From positions 4,340,001-4,404,000 of the forward strand of contig NZ_CP010523.2 in the NCBI RefSeq assembly GCF_000828055.2: a stretch of 64,000 nt of DNA. The letters are read 5' to 3'. This stretch comes from Klebsiella variicola (GTDB taxonomy: Bacteria; Pseudomonadota; Gammaproteobacteria; Enterobacterales; Enterobacteriaceae). A program made the translations under genes and the position numbers. This document shows, piece after piece, positions 1-9,360 of this stretch. Within the stretch, counting starts at the first letter, position 1; every line of letters starts with the position of its first letter. The notes beneath the pieces were generated by a model. The model did no database searches. It was not told the DNA's origin and saw only the letters and a program-made list of their open reading frames with translations.

Positions 1-463
1 GCGTACGCCACACCTCATTGTAGTGGGCGATAAGCGTCGCGGCCTGCGCGGCGGGGCGGTCGGCGGTGGTATGGGCATCTTCCGCGATCACAATACCGTA
101 CCCGCGGCTGGCGCCGTTTTTAATGGTGGTGTCGAGGCAGTAGTCGGTGGCGCAGCCGCAGATGACGAACTGCTGAATGTCGTGTTCGTCCAGCACCTGC
201 GCCAGCGAGGTGTGGTAGAAGGCGTCGCAGGCGGTTTTGGTGACAAACAGCGCGCCAGCTGGCTGTTCCAGCTCGGGAAGCAGGGCGAAGCCTTCGCTGC
301 CGGCTTCGAGGCCGCCGGCCTCATCATGCTGAATGAAAATAACCTTGTCCGCCGCGCGCACCAGACGATTAATTTGCGCGACGCAGCGCTCGCGCGCCAG
401 ACGCGGCGTGGCGAACACGCCGTTTTGCATATCCACGACCATCACTACCCGTTGAGCCGTCAT
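1..463 (-). CDS. isochorismatase-family cysteine hydrolase (cut at left edge)
   Basis: Reads leftwards from an ATG at 463 and runs off the window, so the C-terminus is missing; 154 codons are visible. The isochorismatase/nicotinamidase fold is indicated by the catalytic triad: Asp11 in VVDMQNG, Lys76 in VTKTACDAF and the nucleophile Cys109 in CATDYCLDTT. The family hydrolyses amides or vinyl ethers (nicotinamide, isochorismate, ureido compounds), and the substrate cannot be read from these residues. It is transcribed divergently from ampH across a 198-bp spacer. No signal peptide is visible, so it is probably cytoplasmic. The family assignment is firm; the function is not known. Confidence 0.85.
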   Translation of the reverse strand, partial: MTAQRVVMVVDMQNGVFATPRLARERCVAQINRLVRAADKVIFIQHDEAGGLEAGSEGFALLPELEQPAGALFVTKTACDAFYHTSLAQVLDEHDIQQFVICGCATDYCLDTTIKNGASRGYGIVIAEDAHTTADRPAAQAATLIAHYNEVWRT

Positions 464-661
464 TGTTCTCTCCCACGAACTTTCAGCCAAACGGTCATCA
501 TACGCGGCAGCGGAAAAAGCCGATATCTGAAAGCGTAAAAAAGTCTTTTTTACGCACCGTTACCTTTTTCCTGCAGGAATGTCGTGAATCCCACTTTGTT
601 CTGCGCCACTTCGTAGTATAAATACCCTCTTCTTTTTTATTTATTTAATGGATGATCTCCG

Positions 662-1822
662 TTGAAACGTAGTTTGCTCATTTTTGCTGCGCTGTGCGCG
701 GCGTCGTGGACCTCGGTGCAGGCCGCACAGCCTACCGTTGACCCGGTTTTCGCCTCGGATGTGGTCGATCGTTACGCCAATCATATCTACTACGGCAGCG
801 GCGCCACCGGCATGGCGCTGGTGGTTATCGATGGCAATCAGCGTGTTTTTCGCAGCTTTGGCGAAACCCGCCCGGGGAATAATCAGCACCCGCAGCTCGA
901 CTCGGTGATCCGTATCGCCTCCCTCAGCAAACTGATGACCAGCGAGATGCTGGTGAAGCTGCTCGACCAGGGGGTGGTGAAACTCAACGATCCGCTGAGC
1001 AAATACGCCCCGCCGGGTACCCGGGTGCCTGACTGGCAGGGAAAACCAATCACCCTGGTTAACCTCGCAACCCATACCAGCGCCCTGCCGCGCGAGCAGC
1101 CTGGCGGCGCCGCTCATCGTCCGGTGTTTGTCTGGCCGACCCGCCAGCAGCGCTGGAACTGGCTCTCTACCGCGACCCTGAAGACCGCGCCGGGCTCACA
1201 GGCAGCCTACTCCAACCTGGCCTTTGATTTACTGGCGGACGCGCTCTCCACCGCTGCCGGCAAACCTTATCCGCAGCTGTTTGAAGAACAGATCACCCGG
1301 CCGCTGGGGATGAAGGACACCACCTTTACCCCGTCACCGGATCAGTGCCAGCGGCTGATGATCCCGGAAAAAGGCGCCAGCCCATGCAACAACACCCTGG
1401 CGGCGATCGGCAGCGGCGGAGTCTACTCGACGCCGGGGGATATGATGCGCTGGATGCAGCAGTTCCTGTCATCCGATTTCTATACCCGCAGCCAGCAGGC
1501 CGATCGGATGCAGACGCTGATTTATCAGCGTAACCAACTGACCCGGGTGATTGGTATGGACGTGCCGGGCCGCGCCGACGCGCTGGGACTTGGCTGGGTG
1601 TATATGAAGCCGAAGAATGGCCATCCGGGGATTATTCAGAAAACCGGCGGCGGCGGCGGGTTTATCACCTATATGGCGATGAATCCGCAGGCTAACGTCG
1701 GCGCCTTTGTGGTGGTAACCCGCTCGCCGTTAACCCGCTTCAACAATATGAGCGATGGCATCAACGACCTGGTCAGCGAGCTGAGCGGCGCGCAGCCCAA
1801 CATGCAGACGGCCAGCCAGTAA
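662..1822 (+). CDS. ampH: AmpH, D,D-carboxypeptidase/endopeptidase (class C beta-lactamase fold)
   Basis: 386 residues, matching the size and sequence I know for E. coli AmpH, a periplasmic low-molecular-weight penicillin-binding protein that trims and cleaves peptidoglycan peptides. A signal peptide ends near VQA-AQP (residue ~21). Serine-transferase motifs are present: S87-L-S-K90, a YSN motif in AAYSNLAFD and KTGGGGGF near the C-terminus. The start is a TTG at 662; the next residues (KRSLL) match the E. coli N-terminus, so TTG is preferred over a later ATG. hemB follows 105 bp downstream, as in E. coli. Confidence 0.95.
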   Translation: MKRSLLIFAALCAASWTSVQAAQPTVDPVFASDVVDRYANHIYYGSGATGMALVVIDGNQRVFRSFGETRPGNNQHPQLDSVIRIASLSKLMTSEMLVKLLDQGVVKLNDPLSKYAPPGTRVPDWQGKPITLVNLATHTSALPREQPGGAAHRPVFVWPTRQQRWNWLSTATLKTAPGSQAAYSNLAFDLLADALSTAAGKPYPQLFEEQITRPLGMKDTTFTPSPDQCQRLMIPEKGASPCNNTLAAIGSGGVYSTPGDMMRWMQQFLSSDFYTRSQQADRMQTLIYQRNQLTRVIGMDVPGRADALGLGWVYMKPKNGHPGIIQKTGGGGGFITYMAMNPQANVGAFVVVTRSPLTRFNNMSDGINDLVSELSGAQPNMQTASQ

Positions 1823-1832
1823 GCTCGCGGGG

Positions 1833-1870
1833 GTTTCGCCGACACGACATAACGATCGTTTTGGCGAAAC
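1833..1870. terminator. inverted repeat between ampH and hemB
   Basis: GTTTCGCC at 1833-1840 pairs perfectly with GGCGAAAC at 1863-1870, and flanking G and C runs extend the match. No T-run follows, so it may be a weak terminator, a stabilising 3' end or an operator for hemB. Confidence 0.4.
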
Positions 1871-1927
1871 ATCCCCATGCCATTTCAGTTACACTAACGT
1901 CTTTCATTTCACAAAATCAGGCAAACC

Positions 1928-2902
1928 ATGACAGATTTAATCACTCGCCCCCGCCGCCTGCGTCAATCCGCTGCGCTGCGCGCCCTGTTTGAAGAGACAA
2001 CACTGAGTTTGAACGACCTGGTGTTGCCGATCTTTGTTGAAGAAGAAATTGATGATTACAAAGCGATCGAGGCCATGCCCGGCGTGATGCGCATTCCGGA
2101 AAAATATCTGGCACGTGAAATCGAACGCATCGCTAACGCCGGCATTCGCTCGGTGATGACCTTTGGCATTTCTCATCACACCGATGCTACCGGCAGCGAT
2201 ACCTGGAATGAAAATGGCCTGGTGGCGCGTATGTCGCGGATCTGCAAGTCCACGGTGCCGGAGATGATCGTCATGTCCGATACCTGCTTCTGCGAATACA
2301 CTTCCCACGGTCACTGTGGCGTGCTGTGCGACCACGGGGTGGATAACGACGCGACCCTGGAAAACCTCGGCAAGCAGGCCGTTGTCGCCGCCGCCGCCGG
2401 GGCGGATTTCATCGCTCCTTCCGCCGCGATGGACGGTCAGGTACAAGCGATTCGCCGCTCGCTGGATGCCGCCGGTTTCACTAATACGGCAATTATGTCC
2501 TACTCCACCAAGTTCGCTTCCTCCTTCTACGGCCCGTTCCGCGAAGCGGCCGGTACCGCGCTGAAGGGCGATCGGAAAACCTATCAGATGAGCCCGATGA
2601 ACCGCCGGGAGGCCATTCGCGAGTCGCTGCTCGATGAAGCCCAGGGCGCCGACTGCCTGATGGTGAAACCGGCTGGCGCCTACCTGGATATTCTGCGCGA
2701 TATCCGCGAACGCAGCGATCTGCCGCTCGGCGCCTATCAGGTCAGCGGGGAGTACGCGATGATCAAATTCGCTGCCCAGGCGGGCGCTATCGATGAAGAG
2801 AAAGTGGTTCTGGAAAGCCTCGGCGCTATCAAACGCGCAGGCGCCGACCTGATCTTCAGCTATTTCGCCCTCGATCTGGCTGAGAAAAAAATCCTCCGTT
2901 AA
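1928..2902 (+). CDS. hemB: porphobilinogen synthase (delta-aminolevulinate dehydratase)
   Basis: 324 residues, the normal enterobacterial HemB length. It condenses two 5-aminolevulinate molecules into porphobilinogen in the cytoplasm, the second common step of heme, siroheme and cobalamin synthesis. Visible hallmarks are the zinc cysteines C120, C122 and C130 in the [13 protein letters not shown] segment and the two Schiff-base lysines K195 (YSTKFAS) and K247 (MVKPAG). The siroheme made downstream is the cofactor of the CysI paralogue at 49.7 kb. In E. coli hemB abuts tauD; here the RAYT gene and the OlsF-like gene lie between them. Confidence 0.98.
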   Translation: MTDLITRPRRLRQSAALRALFEETTLSLNDLVLPIFVEEEIDDYKAIEAMPGVMRIPEKYLAREIERIANAGIRSVMTFGISHHTDATGSDTWNENGLVARMSRICKSTVPEMIVMSDTCFCEYTSHGHCGVLCDHGVDNDATLENLGKQAVVAAAAGADFIAPSAAMDGQVQAIRRSLDAAGFTNTAIMSYSTKFASSFYGPFREAAGTALKGDRKTYQMSPMNRREAIRESLLDEAQGADCLMVKPAGAYLDILRDIRERSDLPLGAYQVSGEYAMIKFAAQAGAIDEEKVVLESLGAIKRAGADLIFSYFALDLAEKKILR

Positions 2903-2912
2903 ACCCGCCCCT

Positions 2913-3023
2913 CCCCGGTGGCGCTTCGCTTACCGGGGCTACCAAACCTCATCCCCGGTGCGCTGTATTTATCGCGACCACCACACCGTAGCCCGGATAA
3001 GGCGCTTGCGCCGCTATCCGGGG
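2913..3023. repeat. REP hairpin pair upstream of the RAYT gene
   Basis: Two REP-type hairpins lie downstream of hemB. 2913-2938 has CCCCGGT pairing with ACCGGGG around a GCGCTTCGC centre. 2991-3023 has GCCCGGATA pairing with TATCCGGG(G) around GGCGC-TT-GCGCC. The same two types recur in the same order after the RAYT gene (3655-3735). Confidence 0.85.
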
Positions 3024-3157
3024 ACAGGCGCTAACCAATATCTGTAGCTAAAACTTTGCGCGCCGCTTTCCACCTTCTGCGCCTTCTCCTTGGCGTACCG
3101 GATTTCGCCTTCTAACGTGTTAAACCACATCATAAATACCGAATTCCAGGAGATCCT

Positions 3158-3649
3158 GTGGTGGCTTATCGACGTTATTACATTAAGGGGGGAACCTGGT
3201 TCTTCACTGTTAACCTTAAAGACCGTAGAAGCATGCACCTAACTGAAAACATAGAATTATTGCGCTACTCTGTCGCCGTTGTTAAACAACATCGCCCCTT
3301 TATTATTGATGCCTGGGTGGTGTTGCCTGAACATCTGCATTGCATCTGGACACTACCTCATAATGATGACGATTTTTCTTCACGCTGGAGAGATATCAAA
3401 GGCTGTTTTAGCAGAACGTTAAAACGACAACCCCTCTGGCAACCGCGCTTCTGGGAGCATGCCATACGCGATGAAGATGATTACCGCCGACACGTTGATT
3501 ACATCCATATCAATCCACTTAAGCATGGCTGGGTCACCCGGGTGATCGATTGGCCATTTTCAACCTTTCATCGCGATGTCCAGCGCGGGCTATATCCCCC
3601 AAATTGGGCTGGCGATAGCTTTGATCTTAGCTGCGGTGAACGCCGATAG
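3158..3649 (+). CDS. REP-associated tyrosine transposase (RAYT)
   Basis: 163 residues of the Y1/IS200-like HUH transposase family in its domesticated RAYT branch, which cleaves and moves or maintains REP hairpins. The HUH-type motif is the HLH of LPEHLHCIWTLP (residues ~62-73). The catalytic tyrosine is probably that of RHVDYIHINPLKHG, followed by the conserved NP-x-KHG block. The start is GTG at 3158 or the adjacent GTG at 3161; an AGGAG at 3148-3152 serves either. REP pairs flank the gene on both sides, the expected substrate arrangement. No IS ends or target duplications were seen, so it is a single-copy resident gene rather than an insertion sequence. Confidence 0.9.
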   Translation: MVAYRRYYIKGGTWFFTVNLKDRRSMHLTENIELLRYSVAVVKQHRPFIIDAWVVLPEHLHCIWTLPHNDDDFSSRWRDIKGCFSRTLKRQPLWQPRFWEHAIRDEDDYRRHVDYIHINPLKHGWVTRVIDWPFSTFHRDVQRGLYPPNWAGDSFDLSCGERR

Positions 3650-3654
3650 CCTCT

Positions 3655-3735
3655 CCCCGGTGGCGCTGACGCTTACCGGGGCTACAAATCGGCGCCAACC
3701 GTAGCCCGGATAAGGCGCTTGCGCCGCTATCCGGG
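3655..3735. repeat. REP hairpin pair downstream of the RAYT gene
   Basis: 3655-3681 repeats the CCCCGGTGGCGC-type hairpin and 3704-3735 repeats the GCCCGGATAAGGCGC-type hairpin. Order and orientation match the upstream pair, so the RAYT gene is bracketed by direct copies of a two-hairpin unit. Confidence 0.85.
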
Positions 3736-3769
3736 AAACCTCCCCCGCTGCGACCGAAACTTCACCCAA

Positions 3770-3787
3770 CTGTAATCTGAACGACAT
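3770..3787 (+). promoter_or_regulatory. possible Pho box upstream of the OlsF-like gene
   Basis: CTGTAAT-CTGA-ACGACAT fits the two-heptamer Pho box pattern (CTGTCAT, 4-nt spacer, CTGTCAT) with 6/7 in the first half and 4/7 in the second. It sits 43 bp before the ATG at 3830. No convincing -10 element was found, so this is tentative. Confidence 0.3.
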
Positions 3788-3829
3788 CTCCACCTTCTAC
3801 TGTCTGGGCAGGACGGAGGAGGAGCCACT

Positions 3830-5548
3830 ATGTTTAGTCTCGACAACGTACTCGATGACCTGTGGCCTCAGGCGAGGCCCGCCCCCTGGCAAAAGAAACT
3901 GTTAAAAAAGCTGTTTCATGAGGAAGAGTTTCAACAATTTGCCGATCGTCATCGCCACCTGAAGGGGCTTGATACGGTCGAACAGGTACTGGAATACCTC
4001 AATATCCGCTGCGCCATCCCGGCGCACGATCTCGAACAAATCCCCGAATATGGCCCGCTGGTCATTATCGCCAACCACCCCACCGGCACCCTCGACGGCC
4101 TGGCGCTCCTGTATGCGGTATCCCGCGTGCGCCGCGATGTCAAAGTGGTCACCAACCGCATGCTCACCCACCTTGAGCCCCTGAGCTCGCTGTTTATCCC
4201 GGTAGATAATATTCATGGCCGCACCGCTAAAGCGGCGCTGCAGCAGATGGATCACCAGCTGCAGGCCGGCGGGGTGCTGATCTTCTTCCCGGCGGGGGAA
4301 GTCTCCCGCCTCACCCTTCGCGGTATCCGCGATAAAAAATGGCACTCCGGCTTTATTAAGCTGGCGGCAAAATATCGCGCCCCGCTGCTGCCGGCGTGGA
4401 TTAACGCCCATAACAGCGCCCTGTTTTACGCCAGCACGCTGGTCTCCGACAACCTGCCGCTGCTCCTGCTGATGCAGCAGATGTTTCGCCGGCGCAACAG
4501 CAGCCTGCCGGTGCGCATCGGCCAGCAGATCCCCTGGTCGAGCTGGTTCGATGCCAAGTCCAGCGCTCGCGAGCTTACCGGCCGCTGCTATCAGCACCTT
4601 GAACAACTGCGCAAAGGGCTGCCGGGCCAGTTCAAAACCGAAAGCGCCATCGCCCGTCCGGAAGACCGGGCATTGCTCAAACGCGAACTGCATAAGGCCG
4701 AGTGTCTGGGCCGCACCACCGACGGCAAAGTGATTTACCTCTGGCAGCGCAACGGCCAGGAGGACGCGCCGCTGCTGCGCGAGCTGGGACGTCTGCGGGA
4801 AATCGCCTTCCGCGCGGTCGGGGAAGGCAGCGGCAAACGGCGGGATATCGACGGGTATGACGACGACTATCTGCATCTGATCCTGTGGGATGAAGACGAT
4901 CTGGAAATCGTCGGCGCTTACCGCTTTATGCCGACGGCCATCCAGCTGGCAAAGCGCGGCCTGGAAGGGATCTACAGTTACAGCCTGTTCCATTACGACG
5001 GGCGGATGGACGATGTCCTGCAGCACGGCATTGAGCTGGGGCGCAGCTTTATCCAGCCGCGCTACTGGGGGCGTCGCGGGCTGGACTACCTGTGGTCCGG
5101 CATCGGCGCTTATCTGGCGCGCTATCCGCACTATCGCTATCTGTTTGGTCCGGTGTCGATTTCTGGCGGGTTGCCGCCCGCCGCCCGCGATCTGCTGGTG
5201 GCGTTCTACCGGCTGTGGTTCCCGGCGACGCATCCGCTGGCGGAGTCGCGTCGACCTTATCCGGCGTCGCTGCCCGACGTGCTGGCGCAGTTTGGCGGGG
5301 AGGATTACAACGACGACCTGGCCCGGCTGAAGTCCCTGCTCGGCAATCTCGGCTGCGCGATCCCGCCGCTGTATAAGCAGTACTCGGAAGTGTGCGAGCC
5401 GGGCGGCGTGCAGTTTATCGATTTCGGCAGCGATCCGGATTTCAATAACTGCGTGGATGGTCTGGTGCTGGTGGATCTCACCTACCTGAAGGCCAATCGC
5501 TATCAGCGCTATATTGGCGCGCATCTGGGTGCGCAAAAATCGGCATAA
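3830..5548 (+). CDS. OlsF-like bifunctional acyltransferase (PlsC-type plus GNAT-type)
   Basis: 572 residues with two acyltransferase modules. The N-terminal half is a lysophospholipid acyltransferase: the block ANHPTGTLDG (residues ~81-90) carries the catalytic His and Asp, and the later FFPAGEVSR is the family's second motif. The His-Asp spacing is five residues rather than the usual four. The C-terminal half (~290-560) resembles the OlsB-type N-acyltransferase, with VGAYRFMP and an ELGRSFI block. This layout matches OlsF, which makes ornithine lipids by N- then O-acylation of ornithine. Those are phosphorus-free membrane lipids often made under phosphate limitation. A strong GGAGGAGG precedes the ATG. 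The architecture is clear; the ornithine-lipid product is inferred. Confidence 0.75.
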   Translation: MFSLDNVLDDLWPQARPAPWQKKLLKKLFHEEEFQQFADRHRHLKGLDTVEQVLEYLNIRCAIPAHDLEQIPEYGPLVIIANHPTGTLDGLALLYAVSRVRRDVKVVTNRMLTHLEPLSSLFIPVDNIHGRTAKAALQQMDHQLQAGGVLIFFPAGEVSRLTLRGIRDKKWHSGFIKLAAKYRAPLLPAWINAHNSALFYASTLVSDNLPLLLLMQQMFRRRNSSLPVRIGQQIPWSSWFDAKSSARELTGRCYQHLEQLRKGLPGQFKTESAIARPEDRALLKRELHKAECLGRTTDGKVIYLWQRNGQEDAPLLRELGRLREIAFRAVGEGSGKRRDIDGYDDDYLHLILWDEDDLEIVGAYRFMPTAIQLAKRGLEGIYSYSLFHYDGRMDDVLQHGIELGRSFIQPRYWGRRGLDYLWSGIGAYLARYPHYRYLFGPVSISGGLPPAARDLLVAFYRLWFPATHPLAESRRPYPASLPDVLAQFGGEDYNDDLARLKSLLGNLGCAIPPLYKQYSEVCEPGGVQFIDFGSDPDFNNCVDGLVLVDLTYLKANRYQRYIGAHLGAQKSA

Positions 5549-5557
5549 ACGCTTTTT

Positions 5558-5653
5558 CCCGGCTTGCGGCGCGTTGCGCCTTAGCCGGGCTACGGTACAC
5601 CATTTCCGACGGATCGGTCGCCCGGAAAAGGCGCGTCAGGCGCCGCCTCCGGG
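5558..5653. repeat. REP-type hairpins between convergent olsF-like gene and tauD
   Basis: Two hairpins: 5558-5589 (CCCGGCT ... AGCCGGG around GGCGCGTTGCGCC) and 5620-5653 (GCCCGGA ... TCCGGG around GGCGCGTCAGGCGCC). They lie in the gap between two converging genes and probably act as 3'-end stabilisers or terminators for both. Confidence 0.75.
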
Positions 5654-5722
5654 AAGCAGCGGGCAATGCAGCATCCGCTTTTCTCCGCGGCTCGCGGCTG
5701 ATGCCTTAACCGGCTACAAGCA

Positions 5723-6574
5723 TTACCCCGCCCGGTAATACGGCTTATCGCCGAGGATCGTCGCCCGGTGCATGATCCGCCGCTGCGGCAGATAGTCGGC
5801 GTTGGCGTAATGCTGGGTCACCCGGTTATCCCAGATAGCGACATCGTTCGGCTGCCAGCGCCAGCGCACCTGGAACTCCGGTTTAGTGACATGAGCAAAC
5901 AGGAAGTTCAGCAGCGCTGCGCTCTCTTTCTCACTCACCTCGACAATTCGCGTGGTAAAGCCTTCATTAACGAACAGCGCCTGCTTGCCGGTCACCGGGT
6001 GGGTACGCACTACCGGATGCAGCAGCGGCGGATGCTTCGCCACCGCTTCCTGCCAGCGCCGATGCTCGGCTTCGGTCTTGTTGTACTTATACTCCTGGAA
6101 CGATTTGCGGAAATCGTGTTCGGCATGCAGGCCGCTCAGCAGCTGCCGGAAAGGTTCTGACAGCGCTTCCCAGGCGGCAATGCCGCTGGTCCACAGGGTG
6201 TCCCCGCCGGTCGTCGGCAGCTCTTTCGCCGCCAGAATGGCGCCGGCGGGCGGCGTGTCGATAAAGGTGACATCGGTATGCCAGTTGTCATTATCCGGCG
6301 GATTATCGTTGTGGGTATCGAGGACGATAATCTCTTCCACGCCAGGGGCGTGAGGGTAGACCGGATGGATATGCAGGTCGCCAAACCGCAGCGCCAGGTC
6401 GCGCTGTTGCGCCGGGGTGATATTTTGCTCGCGCAGGAATACTACCTGATGACGCAGCACCGCGTGATACAGCTGTTCAAACTGGTTGTCGCTCAGCGGA
6501 CGGGTTAAATCTGCCCCGGTCACCTGCGCGCCAATATAGGGCCCCAGCGGGGTAATGCTCAGACGTTCACTCAT
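5723..6574 (-). CDS. tauD: taurine dioxygenase
   Basis: 283 residues. Fe(II)/2-oxoglutarate-dependent enzyme that hydroxylates taurine so that it releases sulfite and aminoacetaldehyde during sulfate starvation. The iron triad is visible: H99 and D101 in NWHTDVTF and H255 in RVTQHYA, at the positions known for E. coli TauD. The 2-oxoglutarate-binding arginine is probably in the RRIMHRATI segment. The ATG overlaps the tauC stop by 4 bp, making it the last gene of tauABCD. Confidence 0.97.
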   Translation of the reverse strand: MSERLSITPLGPYIGAQVTGADLTRPLSDNQFEQLYHAVLRHQVVFLREQNITPAQQRDLALRFGDLHIHPVYPHAPGVEEIIVLDTHNDNPPDNDNWHTDVTFIDTPPAGAILAAKELPTTGGDTLWTSGIAAWEALSEPFRQLLSGLHAEHDFRKSFQEYKYNKTEAEHRRWQEAVAKHPPLLHPVVRTHPVTGKQALFVNEGFTTRIVEVSEKESAALLNFLFAHVTKPEFQVRWRWQPNDVAIWDNRVTQHYANADYLPQRRIMHRATILGDKPYYRAG

Positions 6575-7398
6575 TGTACTTCTCCATGCCAGGGCGTCAG
6601 GCGACGCTGCAGCGCGCGCAGACCCAGTTCCAGTAAAAAGGCGATAATGGCAATCACCGCGATCCCCGCCAGCACCACATCGGTGGCGAGAAACTCGCCG
6701 GCAGACTGCACCATAAATCCTAATCCGCGGGTGGCAGCGATCAGCTCAGCGGCCACCAGCGTTGACCAGCCCACCCCGAGACCAATGCGCAGCCCGGTGA
6801 GGATCTCCGGCAGCGCGCCGGGCAGGATCACCAGCCACAGCACCTGCGCCCGGCTGGCGCCCAGCGAACGGGCGGCGCGAATGCGCACCTGCTGCGCGCT
6901 TTTTACCCCTGCCAGCGCCGACATGGCTACCGGCGCGAAAATCGCCAGGTAGATCAGCAGGATCTTCGAGGTTTCACCGATGCCAAACCAGATCACCATC
7001 AGCGGTAGGTAGGCCAGCGGCGGCACCGGACGATAGAGTTCGATCAGCGGATCGAGGATCCCACGCACCGTCGAGTTGAGCCCCATGGCGATCCCCACCG
7101 GTACGCCAATAAGCACTGCCGCCAGCAAGGCGATGACGATCCGCGTCAGGCTCGCCGCCAGATGCTGCCAGAGCGTCGCATCCATAAAACCCTGCGGCCC
7201 GGCGATGGTGATAAGCTTTTGCAGTACCTGACCCGGCGGCGGCAGAAACAGCGGGCTAATCAGCTGCAGCGCCGCGACCGCCCACCAGACGGCCAGCAAT
7301 ACCGCCAGAGTCGCCACGCTGAGGGTGAGCTGACGGGAGAGCGGCCAGCGCCACTTCAGCGTCGTCTGACGCGGTTTGTCGTTCAGTACCACGCTCAT
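6571..7398 (-). CDS. tauC: taurine ABC transporter permease
   Basis: 275 residues with about six hydrophobic helices and the binding-protein-dependent permease EAA-like loop ([24 protein letters not shown] split across residues ~177-200), where TauB docks. It forms the inner-membrane channel for taurine. Overlaps of 4 bp with both tauB and tauD show translational coupling within one operon. Confidence 0.96.
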   Translation of the reverse strand: MSVVLNDKPRQTTLKWRWPLSRQLTLSVATLAVLLAVWWAVAALQLISPLFLPPPGQVLQKLITIAGPQGFMDATLWQHLAASLTRIVIALLAAVLIGVPVGIAMGLNSTVRGILDPLIELYRPVPPLAYLPLMVIWFGIGETSKILLIYLAIFAPVAMSALAGVKSAQQVRIRAARSLGASRAQVLWLVILPGALPEILTGLRIGLGVGWSTLVAAELIAATRGLGFMVQSAGEFLATDVVLAGIAVIAIIAFLLELGLRALQRRLTPWHGEVQ

Positions 7399-8162
7399 GA
7401 GAAAGCCTCCCGTTGGTCAAACACCCGGCTCAGAATGTATTCCCGCTGTTCAATAAACCGCGGGTCGGATTTGATGCTGCGGCAGGATTCGCCCGCGACA
7501 AAGCGACGGCTAAAATCAAGCCGCAGCCGCTCCACCACCCGTCCCGGCCCCGGCGACAGCAGCACCAGCTCGGTGGCCATAAAGATGGCCTCTTCAATGT
7601 CATGAGTGATCAGCAGCACCTGTTTGCCGGTCTCATGCCACAGTTTCAGCAGCAATGTCTGCATCTGCTCGCGGGTAAAGGCGTCAAGCGCGCCGAAGGG
7701 CTCATCCAGCAGCAACAGCTGCGGATTCGCCGCCAGCGCCCGGGCGATGCCCACCCGCTGGCGTTGACCGCCGGACAGCTGCCAGATAAAGCGTTTTTCC
7801 GCCCCTTCGAGACCCACCTTCTTCAGCATCTGCGCCGCCGCTTGCCGGCGCTGCGCTTTATCCACGCCCGCCAGCTGGAGGCCCAGCGCCACGTTATCCT
7901 GCACATTGCGCCACGGCAGCAGGCCTTCGTTCTGGAAGACCACGCCGCGCTCTGCGCCCGGCCCGGTCACCCGCTGACCTTCGAGGGTGATGCTGCCGTG
8001 CTGATAGGGCACGAATCCGGCAATCAGGTTCAGCAGGGTAGTTTTACCGCAGCCCGAAGGCCCCAGCACCACCAACAGCTCCCCACTCTCCAGCGTCAGG
8101 TTGATATCCGCCAGCGCCGGTTTACCGCCGTAGTCGGCGGAAAGATGCGAGATTTGCAGCAT
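7395..8162 (-). CDS. tauB: taurine ABC transporter ATP-binding protein
   Basis: 255 residues. ABC ATPase with Walker [10 protein letters not shown] (residues ~34-42), signature [15 protein letters not shown], Walker [13 protein letters not shown] and a switch histidine in [10 protein letters not shown]. It energises taurine import through TauC. It lies 11 bp downstream of tauA and overlaps tauC by 4 bp. Confidence 0.96.
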   Translation of the reverse strand: MLQISHLSADYGGKPALADINLTLESGELLVVLGPSGCGKTTLLNLIAGFVPYQHGSITLEGQRVTGPGAERGVVFQNEGLLPWRNVQDNVALGLQLAGVDKAQRRQAAAQMLKKVGLEGAEKRFIWQLSGGQRQRVGIARALAANPQLLLLDEPFGALDAFTREQMQTLLLKLWHETGKQVLLITHDIEEAIFMATELVLLSPGPGRVVERLRLDFSRRFVAGESCRSIKSDPRFIEQREYILSRVFDQREAFS

Positions 8163-8173
8163 CGCCGCCTCCT

Positions 8174-9136
8174 TTACTTCACGAAACGGTCAGTGACGTA
8201 CTGACGATAATCGGTTCCCGCCGCGGGCACTTTGCCCTGCTCTTTCAGGAAGCGCGCGGTATCGACGATGGCCTGATTGACCGGACCATTCAGCGCCTGC
8301 GCCTGCTCAGCGGCGGTCAGGTAGGTGTTCCCCTTCACCAGCCCGGGGACATCAGCTTCCGGCACGCCGCTCAGGCGCGCCAGCTTGCTGATGTTGTCCG
8401 GCTGTTTCAGCCATGTTTCCGGGTTGGCGATGTAGGGCTGCTGGGCGTCGATGGCGCTTTTAGCAAAGGCTTTGACGATCTCCGGATGCTGCTCGGCGAA
8501 GTCCTTACGGACCACCCAAACATCGAGGGTCGGCGCGCCCCACTCCCCAACCTGCGCCGAATCGGTCAGCACCTTGCCCTCTTTTTCCAGTTCGTTAACC
8601 GCTGGCGCCCAGACGTAAGCGCCATCGATATCCCCGCGCTGCCAGGCGGCGATAATCGCCGGCGGCTGCAGGTTAATAATCTGCACCTGGCCCGGCTTGA
8701 TGCCCCAGTGTTTGAGCGCCGACAACAGGCTGTAGTGGGTGGTGGAGATAAACGGCACGGCGATGCGCTTGCCGATCAGATCTTCCGGTTTGGTAATGCT
8801 TTTTTTCACCACCAGCGCTTCGGAGTTGCCGAGCTTTGAAGCGAGCAGGAACACTTCAATCGGCACCTGCTGACTGGCGGCCACCGCCAGCGGGCTGGAG
8901 CCGATATTGCCGATCTGCACATCGCCGGAGGCCAGGGCACGCACCACGCTGGCGCCGCTGTCGAATTTCCGCCAGTCGACGGTCGCGCCGCTGGTTTTGG
9001 CGAAGGTATTGTCCGCCTGGGCGACTTTCGCCGGCTCAGCGGAGGTTTGATACGCCACGGTCACGTTGACCGCCTGCGCCTGGAAGGCGGCGACAGCCAG
9101 CGCCGCCAGAAGAGTAATTCGCGATGTGAATGCCAT
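8174..9136 (-). CDS. tauA: taurine-binding periplasmic protein
   Basis: 320 residues. First gene of tauABCD. The signal peptide ([10 protein letters not shown] to AFQAQA, residues 1-22) is followed by [18 protein letters not shown], the usual start of mature TauA. It captures taurine or related sulfonates in the periplasm for TauBC. The start has AGGGGAAG upstream. In E. coli the operon is switched on by Cbl/CysB under sulfate starvation; I could not identify a specific Cbl site in the 224-bp upstream region, which is AT-rich near the start codon. Confidence 0.96.
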   Translation of the reverse strand: MAFTSRITLLAALAVAAFQAQAVNVTVAYQTSAEPAKVAQADNTFAKTSGATVDWRKFDSGASVVRALASGDVQIGNIGSSPLAVAASQQVPIEVFLLASKLGNSEALVVKKSITKPEDLIGKRIAVPFISTTHYSLLSALKHWGIKPGQVQIINLQPPAIIAAWQRGDIDGAYVWAPAVNELEKEGKVLTDSAQVGEWGAPTLDVWVVRKDFAEQHPEIVKAFAKSAIDAQQPYIANPETWLKQPDNISKLARLSGVPEADVPGLVKGNTYLTAAEQAQALNGPVNQAIVDTARFLKEQGKVPAAGTDYRQYVTDRFVK

Positions 9137-9327
9137 AATGTCTGCTTCCCCTGAGTTGTTATAGGTGCAGTATTTCCGGCATCAGGAGGGAGATGAAGTA
9201 ATTAAAAATTCTGGCTAATAGCGAATCGTTTTTAGAACAAAAGCGGGAAAGGATAGTTGGTTTTGAGCGGTTGGTTAGTGGCAGATGGTTGGCGCCGGGT
9301 GGCGGCGACGGATCGCGCAAAGTGTAG

Positions 9328-9353
9328 GCCGGGTAAGCGCAGCGCCACCCGGC
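9328..9353. repeat. REP-type hairpin between tauA promoter and mmuM end
   Basis: GCCGGGT pairs with ACCCGGC around GCGC-AGC-GC. It lies 8 bp beyond the mmuM stop and probably terminates or stabilises the mmuPM transcript. Confidence 0.75.
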
Positions 9354-9360
9354 ACAAAAC

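Noticed and set aside
3902..5536. 544-codon minus-strand open frame
   Set aside because: Lies wholly antisense to the OlsF-like gene. Its composition (Gln, His, Arg-rich) is that of a mirror frame in GC-rich DNA, and no domain is recognisable.
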